Part shown: positions 17,037-25,159 of the stretch, piece by piece
Numbering within the stretch: position 1 is the first letter of the stretch
Layout of the letters: the number at the start of each line of letters is the position of its first letter
Assembly: GCF_000015265.1 (NCBI RefSeq)
Contig: NC_008699.1
Coordinates: forward strand, 2,914,001-2,978,000
Direction: 5' to 3'
Source of the DNA: Nocardioides sp. JS614
GTDB lineage: Bacteria > Actinomycetota > Actinomycetes > Propionibacteriales > Nocardioidaceae
DNA length: 64,000 nucleotides
The notes under the pieces: model-generated
What the model was told of the DNA's origin: nothing
The model's input: the letters and a program-made list of their open reading frames with translations, nothing else
Databases searched by the model: none
Position numbers and translations under genes: made by a program

Positions 17037-17240
17037 CGCGACCGTTCCTCAGGGCGCATGCTCAGCTGGCTCATATCCAGCCCGGCACGATGGGTTCGCG
17101 GCTGAAGTCGCTCGGCCCGGTTCGGAGCGTGTATGTCTCCGTCTGACGAGACGAGATTACCGACCAAATCCCTCGGATGGCCAGCATCCACTGACAACAG
17201 TCGCAGTGCGTCGCACCGCCGCCAACGCCGCACCCCAGCA

Positions 17241-18566
17241 TCACGCGATCCGCGTCCAGCGGCCGGGCTCCACCTGGTGGAACGCGGCCTGGGCAGGGCC
17301 GAGCAGTGGGGGCGGGCGGGATTCGTAGCGTTGGCCCGTCGGGGTGGTGATCTCGATCGTGTGCCCGTCGGGGCCGGGGCGGGGCTGGTGGTGCCAGCCG
17401 TCCGCCTCCTTGGCGTAGTTGCAGGACTCGCAGAGGCCCTGCCCGTCGTCGGTGTCGGTGGGGCCGCCGTCGGTGGCCCGGATGGCGTGGTCGCTGTGGC
17501 GGATCGGGGCGCCGCACCAGGGCGTGCGGCACCACTGGTCGCGGTGGCGCAGGAACACGGCGAGCCGACGCGGGAAGCGGCGGCTCCGCGAGTCCATCGC
17601 GACCAGCTCACCGGTCTCGGGGTGGCGGTACAGGCGCCGCACCCAGGTGCGGGTCTGCTGGTCCAGGGCCCCTGAGAGCAGCGCGCGGGCCAGGTCGGCG
17701 GGGATGGGGCCGTAGTCGTCGAGGGCGGCGTCGTCGTGGGCGCCCGCGAACACGGCCCGGTCGGTCATCACCATCCCCAGGGAGATCGGGATCACCGGCC
17801 GGCCATCGGAGCCGGCGCCGGCGCCGGTCACCCGCGCGACCAGGGTGTCGGCCATGACCTGCCCGCGACCACGCGGATCCCCGCCGGCGCGTGCCCGGTC
17901 GGCCTCGGCCGCCAGCGCGGCGTACGCGGCAACGCCCTGGGCGACCGGGAGCAGCGCGGTGAGGTAGACCATCGTGTCGGGCGCGGGCCGGATCGTGACG
18001 CACCGCTCGCTCTCCGCGCGGCGGCGCCGCTCGGCGACCGCGGCCGGGTCGAGGCGGGCCACCAGCTTGCGGACCTCGGCGAGCACGGTGCGGTCGGCGT
18101 ACGCCGCGAACGCCTCCGGGTCGCCCGCGACCGCCCGGTCGATCGTCGTGCGCTCCTCGCGCCCGAGGCAGGCGGTCTCGCGGGCGATCTGCATCACCCG
18201 CCACTCGGTGACCAGGCCCCGCCGGAACGCCTCGGCGGTGTGCGGCAGCTCGGGCAGCACCCGGGCCAGGGAGAGGTGCAGGCGGCCCCGGTGCGGCGAC
18301 TCCCTGCGGGCCAGCGCGACCTGCTCGGCCACCCCGCGACCCCGCTGCGCCGCCGGCGTCCCGGCCGCCGCCTGACGGTCCTGCTCGGCCGCGTCGAACG
18401 CCGCCGCGAGCCGGGCCTGGCGCGCCCGGGCCGCACACGCGAGCTCCTCGAGCGCCCGGATCTCCTCGACCATCGCGGCCGGGTCGGTGTCGAGGTCGGT
18501 CTCGGCGAGCGCGCCCGTCCAGGCCGCCACCGAGGTGGCGCCGAGACCGGACCCGAGATCGAACAT
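17241..18566 (-). CDS. DUF222/HNH endonuclease domain protein (13E12-type)
   Basis: A 441-residue protein of the family common and multi-copy in actinobacteria. The DUF222 region spans about 30-330 and is Ala/Arg rich. A C-terminal HNH domain, about 370-410, has CRTPWCGAPIRHSDHAI, then D, and LCESCNYAKEA, giving two zinc CxxC/CxxxxC pairs and the HxxH core. The biological role of the family is unclear; such genes behave as mobile-like repeats. It marks the right edge of the accessory region. Confidence 0.85.
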   Translation of the reverse strand: MFDLGSGLGATSVAAWTGALAETDLDTDPAAMVEEIRALEELACAARARQARLAAAFDAAEQDRQAAAGTPAAQRGRGVAEQVALARRESPHRGRLHLSLARVLPELPHTAEAFRRGLVTEWRVMQIARETACLGREERTTIDRAVAGDPEAFAAYADRTVLAEVRKLVARLDPAAVAERRRRAESERCVTIRPAPDTMVYLTALLPVAQGVAAYAALAAEADRARAGGDPRGRGQVMADTLVARVTGAGAGSDGRPVIPISLGMVMTDRAVFAGAHDDAALDDYGPIPADLARALLSGALDQQTRTWVRRLYRHPETGELVAMDSRSRRFPRRLAVFLRHRDQWCRTPWCGAPIRHSDHAIRATDGGPTDTDDGQGLCESCNYAKEADGWHHQPRPGPDGHTIEITTPTGQRYESRPPPLLGPAQAAFHQVEPGRWTRIA

Positions 18567-18658
18567 GTGCTCGATTCTATGTGACGATCGTCACCTGAGT
18601 CAAGGCCGCGGGGCGAGAAATGTGGAACTGGTCGTGGCGTCCGAGGCCTGGCGCGACG

Positions 18659-19135
18659 CTACTCGGCACCGCCCCCGCTGCTGCGGCGCTCGAAGGTCTC
18701 GACCAGCCGCGCGGCGACGTGGGCGGCCTGGCGCAGGTCCTCCTCCGACCAGTCGGCGAGCAGCGCCGCATAGACCGTCCGGGCGGTGCGCTTCGTACGC
18801 CGGTGCCGGGCGGCGCCGGTGCGGGTGGCCTTCACCAGGACGGCACGGCCGTCCCGCGGGTCCGTCGCCCGTGAGACGAGGCCCAGGGCCTCCAGCCGCC
18901 GGATCTCGGTGCTCATCGTCGACCGGTCGACCTCCTGCCAGTCCGCGAGCTCCGACAGGCGCAGCGGGCCGGCGTCGGTGATCCGGCCGAGCAACCACGC
19001 ATCGGTCGCCGAGAGCGCCGGGTCCCTGTCCGCGAGCATTCGCCGGCGTACGTCGCTCCGGGTGAACCACCGGACCAGCATCGGCACGGCCCGCTCCAGC
19101 GCGACAGCCGCCTCCTGCGCTTCTGCACTCGTCAC
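18659..19135 (-). CDS. MarR-family transcriptional regulator
   Basis: A 158-residue winged-helix regulator from GTG 19135; the frame continues to an ATG at 19177, but that start would place coding sequence over the likely operator. The HTH is LRLSELADWQEVDRSTMSTE, followed by the wing DPRDGRAVLVKATRTG with the typical DxRD. It faces the 19236-21702 gene group across a gap with tandem operator-like repeats, so autoregulation and control of that group are likely. Confidence 0.85.
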   Translation of the reverse strand: MTSAEAQEAAVALERAVPMLVRWFTRSDVRRRMLADRDPALSATDAWLLGRITDAGPLRLSELADWQEVDRSTMSTEIRRLEALGLVSRATDPRDGRAVLVKATRTGAARHRRTKRTARTVYAALLADWSEEDLRQAAHVAARLVETFERRSSGGGAE

Positions 19136-19150
19136 GATGGTGAGGGTACT

Positions 19151-19190
19151 CCAATCGTTTTGGTTTGAATACCCCAACTGTTATGGTTGA
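19151..19190. promoter_or_regulatory. Tandem MarR operator-like repeats
   Basis: Two related units, CCAATCGTTTTGGTTTGA at 19151-19168 and CCAACTGTTATGGTTGA at 19174-19190, lie 23 bp apart in the divergent gap. Each is a partial dyad of CCAA and TTGG/ATGG type. Local AT content is higher than in the surroundings, as for a promoter. Confidence 0.5.
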
Positions 19191-19235
19191 GACGTCACCA
19201 ACCCAGAGGCCATACGAACCGAAGGGGGCAGAGGC

Positions 19236-19346
19236 ATGGCGCTCACCGACATTCGACCCGCGGAGCACGCGGTCCCGGTCGACGACATCGTCGACATCTG
19301 GGGCTACGACTCCTTCCCCGCGAGCGACCCGCCGCCCAACTGGTGA
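19236..19346 (+). CDS. 36-residue protein with FPASDPP motif
   Basis: ATG 19236 to TGA 19344-19346 encodes 36 residues, ending in DSFPASDPPPNW. The acidic stretch plus FPASDPPxW is a recurring motif of very small bacterial proteins of unknown function. A GAAGGGGG purine run precedes the start by 7 nt. It is the first gene after the MarR operator. Confidence 0.6.
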   Translation: MALTDIRPAEHAVPVDDIVDIWGYDSFPASDPPPNW

Positions 19347-19358
19347 TCGCGCGCAGTT

Positions 19359-19386
19359 CCGAGCGCGCCGTCCCGAGCGCGCCGTC
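19359..19386 (+). repeat. 14-bp perfect tandem duplication
   Basis: CCGAGCGCGCCGTC occurs twice head-to-tail in the 90-bp gap between the two micro-protein genes. No function is evident. Confidence 0.8.
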
Positions 19387-19436
19387 CTTCACCACACCGC
19401 ATCGACGTCGATGCCGACCACGAAGGAGAGTGACCC

Positions 19437-19604
19437 ATGTCCGAGAACGGACACCTGATCTGGCTCATCGCGACTGCGGTGATGATCATCCTGTTGCTCG
19501 CGGTCGGCACGCTCGCAGCCGCCGGCCTGCTCGGCCCGGACGAGACGACACCGGCCCCCGTGACGCTCGACGACGAGTCCGAGCCGGCCGGAGGCCGGCG
19601 ATGA
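19437..19604 (+). CDS. 55-residue single-pass membrane protein
   Basis: ATG 19437, preceded by GAAGGAGAG, to the TGA at 19602-19604. One hydrophobic helix at about 7-31 is followed by an acidic, Pro/Thr-rich tail. The next gene starts inside its stop (ATGA), so they are translated together. Family not recognised. Confidence 0.65.
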   Translation: MSENGHLIWLIATAVMIILLLAVGTLAAAGLLGPDETTPAPVTLDDESEPAGGRR

Positions 19605-20068
19605 GGGCCTACCGGATCGTCTGGACGATCGCCGTTGCCGTCTTCCTGGCCCGCGGGGTGCTGCTCGGCCTCGATCGCCACCCCGCCATCGCCGGTACGG
19701 CGCTGCTGCTCGGCGCTGGCGCCGGGGCCGCGTGGGCGGCCCGCGGTCCGGCGCAGCGGACTGCTGCGACGGTGTTGGCCGCCGCCGTCCCGGCGGCCGT
19801 CGTCGGCCACCTGCCGAGCCTCGGCGCCGGCCTGATCGTGATCGGGTTCGTCGTGCTCGCCAGCTCGCCCGGCTTCATCGCGGCGTCCGAACGCTGGATC
19901 GAGTCCCCGGAGGAGTCGTCGGCGTTCGACGCGATCGTGCGGGCGCTCGCCCACGCGGCGCCGGTGTACGTACCGCCGCCCGACGAGCCGGCCCACCAGC
20001 ACGCCGCGTTCCGGCCCGCTGCCCGCTCGGCCCACGAGCGCGTCGACCTGGGGCGGCTCGACCGGTGA
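19601..20068 (+). CDS. Hypothetical membrane protein
   Basis: A 155-residue protein. Three hydrophobic segments cover about 5-24, 28-45 and 55-88. A soluble C-terminal tail follows with PPPDEPAHQHAAF. It is coupled to the previous gene by a 4-nt overlap, and its stop overlaps an in-frame GTG of the nhaA frame. It may be an accessory to the antiporter; no family is recognised. Confidence 0.6.
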   Translation: MRAYRIVWTIAVAVFLARGVLLGLDRHPAIAGTALLLGAGAGAAWAARGPAQRTAATVLAAAVPAAVVGHLPSLGAGLIVIGFVVLASSPGFIAASERWIESPEESSAFDAIVRALAHAAPVYVPPPDEPAHQHAAFRPAARSAHERVDLGRLDR

Positions 20069-20085
20069 GCCCGGGAGGAGTCGCG

Positions 20086-21702
20086 GTGCGGATCGGCTCG
20101 CGAGCCCGACGCGCCCTGCGCACCGAGGCCGGCAGTGCCGGGCTGCTGCTGACGGCGGTCCTCGTCGCCCTGGCCTGGGCCAACTCGCCATGGTCGGGGT
20201 CCTACCTGTCGCTGTGGTCGACCCCCGCCTCGTTCTCGGTCGGCGACTGGCGGCTGTCGATGCCCCTCGGCCAGTGGGTGAACGACGGGCTGATGGCCCT
20301 GTTCTTCTTCATGATCGGCCTGGAGGTCCGCCGGGAGTTCTCCATCGGCGCGCTCACCACGCCGCGCCGGGCCGCCATCCCGGTGATCGCCGCCGTCGGC
20401 GGCCTGGTGGTCCCCGCCGCCCTGTACGTCCTGCTCGCACCCGGCGACGCGCAGGGCGCGTGGGGTGTCGTGATCGGCACCGACACCGCCGTGATGCTGG
20501 GCGCACTGGCCATCGTGGGGCCGCGGATGGCGACCCAGCTGCGCCTCTTCCTCCTGACCCTCACCGTCATCGACGACATCGTCGCCGTCGGCGTCATCGG
20601 CGTCTTCTACAGCGACTCCCTCGACGCCGTCGGCCTGGTGCTCGTCGCGGTCTTCGCCACCGTGGTCGGGCTGCTGAGCCGGTACGGCGTCTGGCGGGCC
20701 GCGCCGTACCTCCTGGCCGGCCTGGGGCTGTGGCTCGCGACGCTGCAGTCCGGCCTGCACGCCTCCATCGCCGGGATGCTCGGCGGACTGCTGGTGGCCG
20801 CCCACCGCCCGCGACACTCGGCCGTCACGCGCGCAGCGGACCACTTCCGGGCCTTCAGGGACTCGCCGAACGTCGACGTCGGCAGGTCCGCGCACCGGGA
20901 GCTGGTGCGCGCCGTGTCGGTCAACGAACGCATGCAGCGGCGCCTGCACCCCTGGGGCAACCTCGTGGTCGTGCCGCTGTTCGTGCTCGCCAACGCGGGT
21001 GTGGACCTCCGCGGCGGCGTGCTGGCCGACGCGCTCACGTCGCGGCTCACCTGGGCCGTGACCCTCGCCCTCGTCGTCGGCAAGCTCGTCGGCATCCTGG
21101 CCGCCACCTGGGCGGGGGTTCGCAGCCGTCTCGGCAGCCTCCCGTCCGGCGTCGACCTCGGACACGTGGCGGGCGGTGCGGCGCTGTCGGGCATCGGGTT
21201 CACGGTGTCCCTCCTGGTCGCCGGCCTCGCCTTCCCCGACCGGGCCAGCCACGACCGCGCGGTCGTCGGCATCCTCCTGGCGGCCGTGATCGCGACCGCC
21301 GCCGGCTGGGCCGTCTTCCGCGCCACCGCCGCCCGGCGGCACCGGACGGCGCTCCCGTCAGAGTCGCTCGATGATCGTGACGTTGGCCTGGCCGCCGCCC
21401 TCGCACATGGTCTGCAGCCCGTAGCGGCCACCGGTGCGCTCCAGTTCGCCGAGGAGCGTCGTCATCAGGCGCGCCCCGGTGGCGCCGATCGGATGGCCCA
21501 GGGCGATCGCGCCGCCGTTGACGTTGACCCGCTGGTGGGGGGCCCCGGTCTCCTTCATCCAGGCCAGCACCACGGGCGCGAAGGCCTCGTTGCACTCGAA
21601 CAGGTCGATGTCCTCGATCGCCAGGCCGCTGCGCTCCAGCGCGTGCCTGGTCGCCCGGATCGGGCCGGTGAGCATCCAGACCGGGTCGTCCCCGCGCACT
21701 GA
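20086..21702 (+). CDS. nhaA: Na+/H+ antiporter NhaA (C-terminus overruns)
   Basis: Strong NhaA-type sequence for about 420 residues. It includes WVNDGLMALFFFMIGLEVRRE, GTDTAVMLGALAIVG, TLTVIDDIVAVGVIGVFYSD with the paired Asp of the ion site, and GIGFTVSLLVAGLAF. It exports Na+ in exchange for H+ at the inner membrane. GTG 20086 is chosen for the GGGAGGAG six bases ahead; GTG 20065 is possible. Homology ends near 21345. The frame lacks a stop there and runs to 21702, 345 nt antisense over fadA6, giving about 120 extra, non-membrane residues. The real end may be shorter if a frame error exists. Confidence 0.85.
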   Translation: MRIGSRARRALRTEAGSAGLLLTAVLVALAWANSPWSGSYLSLWSTPASFSVGDWRLSMPLGQWVNDGLMALFFFMIGLEVRREFSIGALTTPRRAAIPVIAAVGGLVVPAALYVLLAPGDAQGAWGVVIGTDTAVMLGALAIVGPRMATQLRLFLLTLTVIDDIVAVGVIGVFYSDSLDAVGLVLVAVFATVVGLLSRYGVWRAAPYLLAGLGLWLATLQSGLHASIAGMLGGLLVAAHRPRHSAVTRAADHFRAFRDSPNVDVGRSAHRELVRAVSVNERMQRRLHPWGNLVVVPLFVLANAGVDLRGGVLADALTSRLTWAVTLALVVGKLVGILAATWAGVRSRLGSLPSGVDLGHVAGGAALSGIGFTVSLLVAGLAFPDRASHDRAVVGILLAAVIATAAGWAVFRATAARRHRTALPSESLDDRDVGLAAALAHGLQPVAATGALQFAEERRHQARPGGADRMAQGDRAAVDVDPLVGGPGLLHPGQHHGREGLVALEQVDVLDRQAAALQRVPGRPDRAGEHPDRVVPAH

Positions 21703-22521
21703 GAGATGGTGGATCCGCGCCCGCGGCGTCAGCCCGTGATCGCGTACGGCGGCCTCCGACGCGATCAGCATCGCCACCGACGCGTCGGAGATCTGGGAGG
21801 CCACGGCGGCGGTGATCCGCCCGTCCGGGATCAGCGGCGACAGCGCCGCCATCTTCGAGAGCGACGTGTCGCGCGGGCACTGGTCCGTGTCGACGACGGT
21901 CCCGTCGGGCAGCGTGACCGGCTCGATCTCGTCCTTGAACCGCCCCTCCGCGATCGCCGCCCGCGCGCGCTCGTGGGAGACCAGCGCGAACGACTCCATC
22001 TCCTCGCGCGAGAGACCCCACTTCTCCGCGATCAGCTCCGCGGCGCGGAACTGGCTGACCTCCTGGTCGCCGTACCTCGCGAGCCAGCCCGGCGACTCGG
22101 CGAACGGCGTGGAGAACCCGTACTGCTGGCCGACGAGCATCGCGGACGAGATCGGGATCGCGCTCATGTTCTGCACGCCTCCGGCGACCACGAGGTCCTG
22201 GGTGCCGGAGAGCACGCCCTGGGCGGCGAAGTGCACCGCCTGCTGGGCCGAGCCGCACTGGCGGTCGATGGTCACGCCCGGCACGTGGTCGGGCAGCCCC
22301 GCGACCAGCCACGCCGTGCGGGCCACGTCTCCGGCCTGCGAGCCGATCGTGTCGCAGCAGCCGAGGATCACGTCGTCCACGGCGCCCGGGTCCACGCCGG
22401 TACGCCGCATCAGGGCGGCGATCGAGTGCGCGCCGAGGTCGGCGGAGTGGACGCCAGCCAGCGCTCCCCCGCGCTTGCCGACCGGCGTGCGGACGGCGTC
22501 GACGATGTAGGCCTCAGGCAC
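21358..22521 (-). CDS. fadA6: Thiolase FadA6
   Basis: A 387-residue thiolase matching Rv3556c. The nucleophilic Cys lies in TIDRQCGSAQQA near 84-95, the His in NGGAIALGHPIGATGA, and the second Cys in QTMCEGGG near the end. FadA6 cleaves a late C/D-ring acyl-CoA in cholesterol degradation. GTG 22521 overlaps the kstR2 stop by 8 nt. It is the last gene of fadE30-ipdF-kstR2-fadA6 and is convergent with nhaA. Confidence 0.9.
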   Translation of the reverse strand: MPEAYIVDAVRTPVGKRGGALAGVHSADLGAHSIAALMRRTGVDPGAVDDVILGCCDTIGSQAGDVARTAWLVAGLPDHVPGVTIDRQCGSAQQAVHFAAQGVLSGTQDLVVAGGVQNMSAIPISSAMLVGQQYGFSTPFAESPGWLARYGDQEVSQFRAAELIAEKWGLSREEMESFALVSHERARAAIAEGRFKDEIEPVTLPDGTVVDTDQCPRDTSLSKMAALSPLIPDGRITAAVASQISDASVAMLIASEAAVRDHGLTPRARIHHLSVRGDDPVWMLTGPIRATRHALERSGLAIEDIDLFECNEAFAPVVLAWMKETGAPHQRVNVNGGAIALGHPIGATGARLMTTLLGELERTGGRYGLQTMCEGGGQANVTIIERL

Positions 22522-23146
22522 GGGCGATCCCTTCGAGCAGGATGGACAGGTACTGCCGCGCGATCTCGGTGTGCGTGCGCCGGCCGCCGGGCCGGTACCA
22601 GGACACGGCGACCCAGACGGTGTCGCGGATGAAGCGGTAGGTCAGCTCGAGGTCGAGGTCGTCGCGCAGCACCCCGGCGTCGACGCCGGTGCGCAGCAGG
22701 GTCAGCCAGACCTGCTGGGACTGCCGGTTGCGGTCGGCGAGGTAGGCGAACCGGTCGAACGTGAGCAGGTAGGCCGCCTCGTTCTGGAAGATCGCCACCT
22801 CGTCGCGGTGCTTGTCGATCGCCTCGAAGGAGACGAGTACGGCCTGCTCGAGCTTGGCCCGCGGGTCGAGGTCGCCGCCGAGGATGTCGTCGTACTGCCC
22901 GAAGAGCTCCTCCTGGAAGGTGCGCAGGATCTCGTCGACCATCGACTCCTTGGAGTCGAAGTGGTGGTACAGGCTGCCCGAGAGGATGCCGGCGGCGTCG
23001 GCGATGTCGCGCACCGTGGTGTTCTTGAAGCCCTTCTCGGCGAACAGACCGGCGGCGATCTGCAGCAGCTGGGCACGACGGGTGTGCGGAGCCTCGGACT
23101 CGGGCGTCTTCTGCGCGGACTTCTGCACGGACTTCTGGGCGGACAT
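22514..23146 (-). CDS. kstR2: TetR-family repressor KstR2
   Basis: A 210-residue regulator close to Rv3557c. The HTH reads TTVRDIADAAGILSGSLYHHFDSKESMVDEIL, here at about 43-74, and the C-terminal domain ends in the conserved TYRFIRDTVWVAVSWYRPGG. KstR2 represses the C/D-ring genes and is released by HIP-CoA. The first 20 residues, with repeated QKS, are an extra tail. It lies 4 nt after ipdF, so it is autoregulated through the palindrome at 25124. Confidence 0.92.
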   Translation of the reverse strand: MSAQKSVQKSAQKTPESEAPHTRRAQLLQIAAGLFAEKGFKNTTVRDIADAAGILSGSLYHHFDSKESMVDEILRTFQEELFGQYDDILGGDLDPRAKLEQAVLVSFEAIDKHRDEVAIFQNEAAYLLTFDRFAYLADRNRQSQQVWLTLLRTGVDAGVLRDDLDLELTYRFIRDTVWVAVSWYRPGGRRTHTEIARQYLSILLEGIARA

Positions 23147-23150
23147 GTCC

Positions 23151-23933
23151 CTAGCCTCGCTGACTGCTCACGGAGACGACCTCGCCGGTCAGGTACGACG
23201 AGTAGTCGCTCGCCAGGAACACCATCACGTTGGCGACCTCCCACGGCTCCGCGGCCCGGCCGAACGCCTCGCGGCCCGTGAGCTCGGCGAGCAGCTCGTC
23301 GGAGGTGACCTTCGCCAGGAACGGGTGCATCGCCAGGCTCGGCGCCACGGCGTTGACCCGGATGCCGTGCGGAGCCAGGTCGAGCGCCGCGCACCGGGTC
23401 AGCGCCATCACCCCCGCCTTGGCGGCGGCGTAGTGCGCCTGGCCCTCCTGGGCGCGCCAGCCGATCACCGAGGCGTTGTTGACGATCACGCCGGCACGAC
23501 CGGACGCCGTCATCCGCTGCCCGGCGGCGCGCACGCACCGGAAGGTCCCGGTCAGCGTGATGTCGAGGACCCGCGACCACTGCTCGTCGGTCATCTCCAG
23601 CACGCTCGCCGTGCCACCCAGGCCGGCGTTGTTGACCATCACGTCGACGCCGCCGAGATCCTCGGCCGCGTCCAGCAGCACCTGCACCTGCGCCTCGTCG
23701 GTGACGTCGCAGACCAGCTGGCGGACCCGGTCGCGGCCGAACTCCCCCGCCAGCGCCTCCTCCGCCTCGGCGAGCCGGCGCTCGTGGGTGTCGCTGAACA
23801 CCACCGCCTTCGCGCCCTCCTCGAGCACGCGGCGTACGACGGCGGCGCCGATGCCCGCGCCGGCGGCGGCGGTCACGACGACCACCTTCCCGGCGAGCAG
23901 GTCGTGGCCGGGGACGTAGGCGGGAGCGGTCAT
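23151..23933 (-). CDS. ipdF: IpdF, SDR of C/D-ring degradation
   Basis: A 260-residue SDR following Rv3559c: GHDLLAGKVVVVTAAAGAGIG at the N-terminus (nucleotide-binding loop TAAAGAGIG), NNAGLGG, and the active site NNASVIGWRAQEGQAHYAAAK with Ser, Tyr and Lys. It ends SSYLTGEVVSVSSQRG. IpdF interconverts the 5-hydroxy and 5-oxo forms of HIP-CoA. The start overlaps the fadE30 stop by 4 nt. Confidence 0.9.
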   Translation of the reverse strand: MTAPAYVPGHDLLAGKVVVVTAAAGAGIGAAVVRRVLEEGAKAVVFSDTHERRLAEAEEALAGEFGRDRVRQLVCDVTDEAQVQVLLDAAEDLGGVDVMVNNAGLGGTASVLEMTDEQWSRVLDITLTGTFRCVRAAGQRMTASGRAGVIVNNASVIGWRAQEGQAHYAAAKAGVMALTRCAALDLAPHGIRVNAVAPSLAMHPFLAKVTSDELLAELTGREAFGRAAEPWEVANVMVFLASDYSSYLTGEVVSVSSQRG

Positions 23934-25111
23934 CCGCGAGCCTCCTTCGGTAGGCCGAGCACCCGCTCGGCGAGGATGTTGCGCTGGACCTCGTCGCTGC
24001 CGCCGTAGATCGTGTCGGCGCGCGAGAACAGGAAGAGCCGCTGCCAGCGGTCCAGCTGGTACGGCGCCTCCGGGGAGCCCGGCAGCGCGGTCAGCCCGCC
24101 CGCGCCGGCGACGTCCATCGCGACCTCGCCGAGCCGCCGGTGCCAGCCCGCCCAGACGAGCTTGAAGACCGAGGCGCTGCCGGCGTCGTTCGACGCGAGC
24201 CCGCGCAGCGCCTGGAACCGCATCACCTCGAGCTCGACCTTCAGCGCGGCCAGCCGGTCGCGGAGCACCGGGTCGTCGATCGCACCGGTCTCTCGCGCGA
24301 GGTCCACGACACCGGACAGCTCGCGAGCGAAGCCGACCACCTGACCGAGCACGGACACCCCGCGCTCGAAGCCGAGCAGCGCCATCGCGACCCGCCAGCC
24401 GCCGCCGGGCTCCCCCACGACCAGGTCGGCGGCGGTCCGGGCCCCGGTGAAGAAGACCTCGTTGAACTCCGACCCGCCGGTGAGCTGCTCGATCGGCCGG
24501 ATCTCCACGCCGTCCTGCTCCAGCGGCACGAGCAGGAACGACAGCCCGTGGTGGCGCGTGGACCCCGGCACGGTGCGGCAGACGACGAACGCCCACTGGC
24601 TGAGGTGGGCGTTCGACGTCCACACCTTCTGCCCGTCGATCACCCACTCGTCGCCGACGAGTCGTGCCTTGGTCTGCACGTTGGCGAGGTCGGAGCCGGC
24701 GTCGGGCTCGGAGTAGCCCTGCGCCCACAGGTCCTCGACCGCCACGATCCGCGGCAGGAACCGCTGCTGCTGCTCGGGCGTGCCGAACGCGATCAGGGTC
24801 GGTCCGAGCAGCTCCTCGCCGAGATGGTTCACCCGTCCCGGCGCGTCGGCGCGTGCGTACTCCTCGTGGAAGATCACCTGCTGGACCAGGCTCAGCCCGC
24901 GCCCGCCGTGCTCGGTCGGCCAGCCCAGGCAGGTCCAGCCGTGCTCGGCGAGCAGCCGGTTCCAGGCCACCCGTTCCTCGTGCGCCTCGTGGTCGCGGCC
25001 GGCGCCGCCGAGCCCCTTGAGCGCGGCCCACTCGCCGGTCAGGTGCTCCTCGAGCCAGCCCCGCACCTCCGCGCGGAAGGCCTGGTCGGCCGGGGAGTAG
25101 GTCAGGTCCAC
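23930..25111 (-). CDS. fadE30: Acyl-CoA dehydrogenase FadE30
   Basis: A 393-residue FAD-dependent acyl-CoA dehydrogenase from GTG 25111. Seen are GYSEPDAGSDLANVQT (FAD/acyl binding), WVIDGQKVWTSNAH and the C-terminal YGGSDEVQRNILAERVLGLP. FadE30 desaturates the propionyl side chain of HIP-CoA. It heads the operon fadE30-ipdF-kstR2-fadA6 and starts 12 nt from the KstR2 palindrome, leaving no room for a long leader. Confidence 0.9.
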   Translation of the reverse strand: MDLTYSPADQAFRAEVRGWLEEHLTGEWAALKGLGGAGRDHEAHEERVAWNRLLAEHGWTCLGWPTEHGGRGLSLVQQVIFHEEYARADAPGRVNHLGEELLGPTLIAFGTPEQQQRFLPRIVAVEDLWAQGYSEPDAGSDLANVQTKARLVGDEWVIDGQKVWTSNAHLSQWAFVVCRTVPGSTRHHGLSFLLVPLEQDGVEIRPIEQLTGGSEFNEVFFTGARTAADLVVGEPGGGWRVAMALLGFERGVSVLGQVVGFARELSGVVDLARETGAIDDPVLRDRLAALKVELEVMRFQALRGLASNDAGSASVFKLVWAGWHRRLGEVAMDVAGAGGLTALPGSPEAPYQLDRWQRLFLFSRADTIYGGSDEVQRNILAERVLGLPKEARG

Positions 25112-25123
25112 GAGTGGTAGTCT

Positions 25124-25141
25124 ACCAAGCAATTGCTTGGT
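25124..25141. promoter_or_regulatory. KstR2 operator, perfect 18-bp palindrome
   Basis: ACCAAGCAATTGCTTGGT is perfectly self-complementary and lies in the 48-bp gap between fadE30 and fadD3. It contains two overlapping near-matches to AnCAAGnnCTTGnT, one on each strand. It sits 12 nt from one start and 18 nt from the other, so one site can block both promoters. Confidence 0.82.
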
Positions 25142-25159
25142 TGGCTGACGGAGGTGGCG

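Noticed and set aside
18194..18436. Small minus-strand frames inside the HNH gene
   Set aside because: Arg/Pro-rich shadow translations without motif; the HNH protein accounts for the region.
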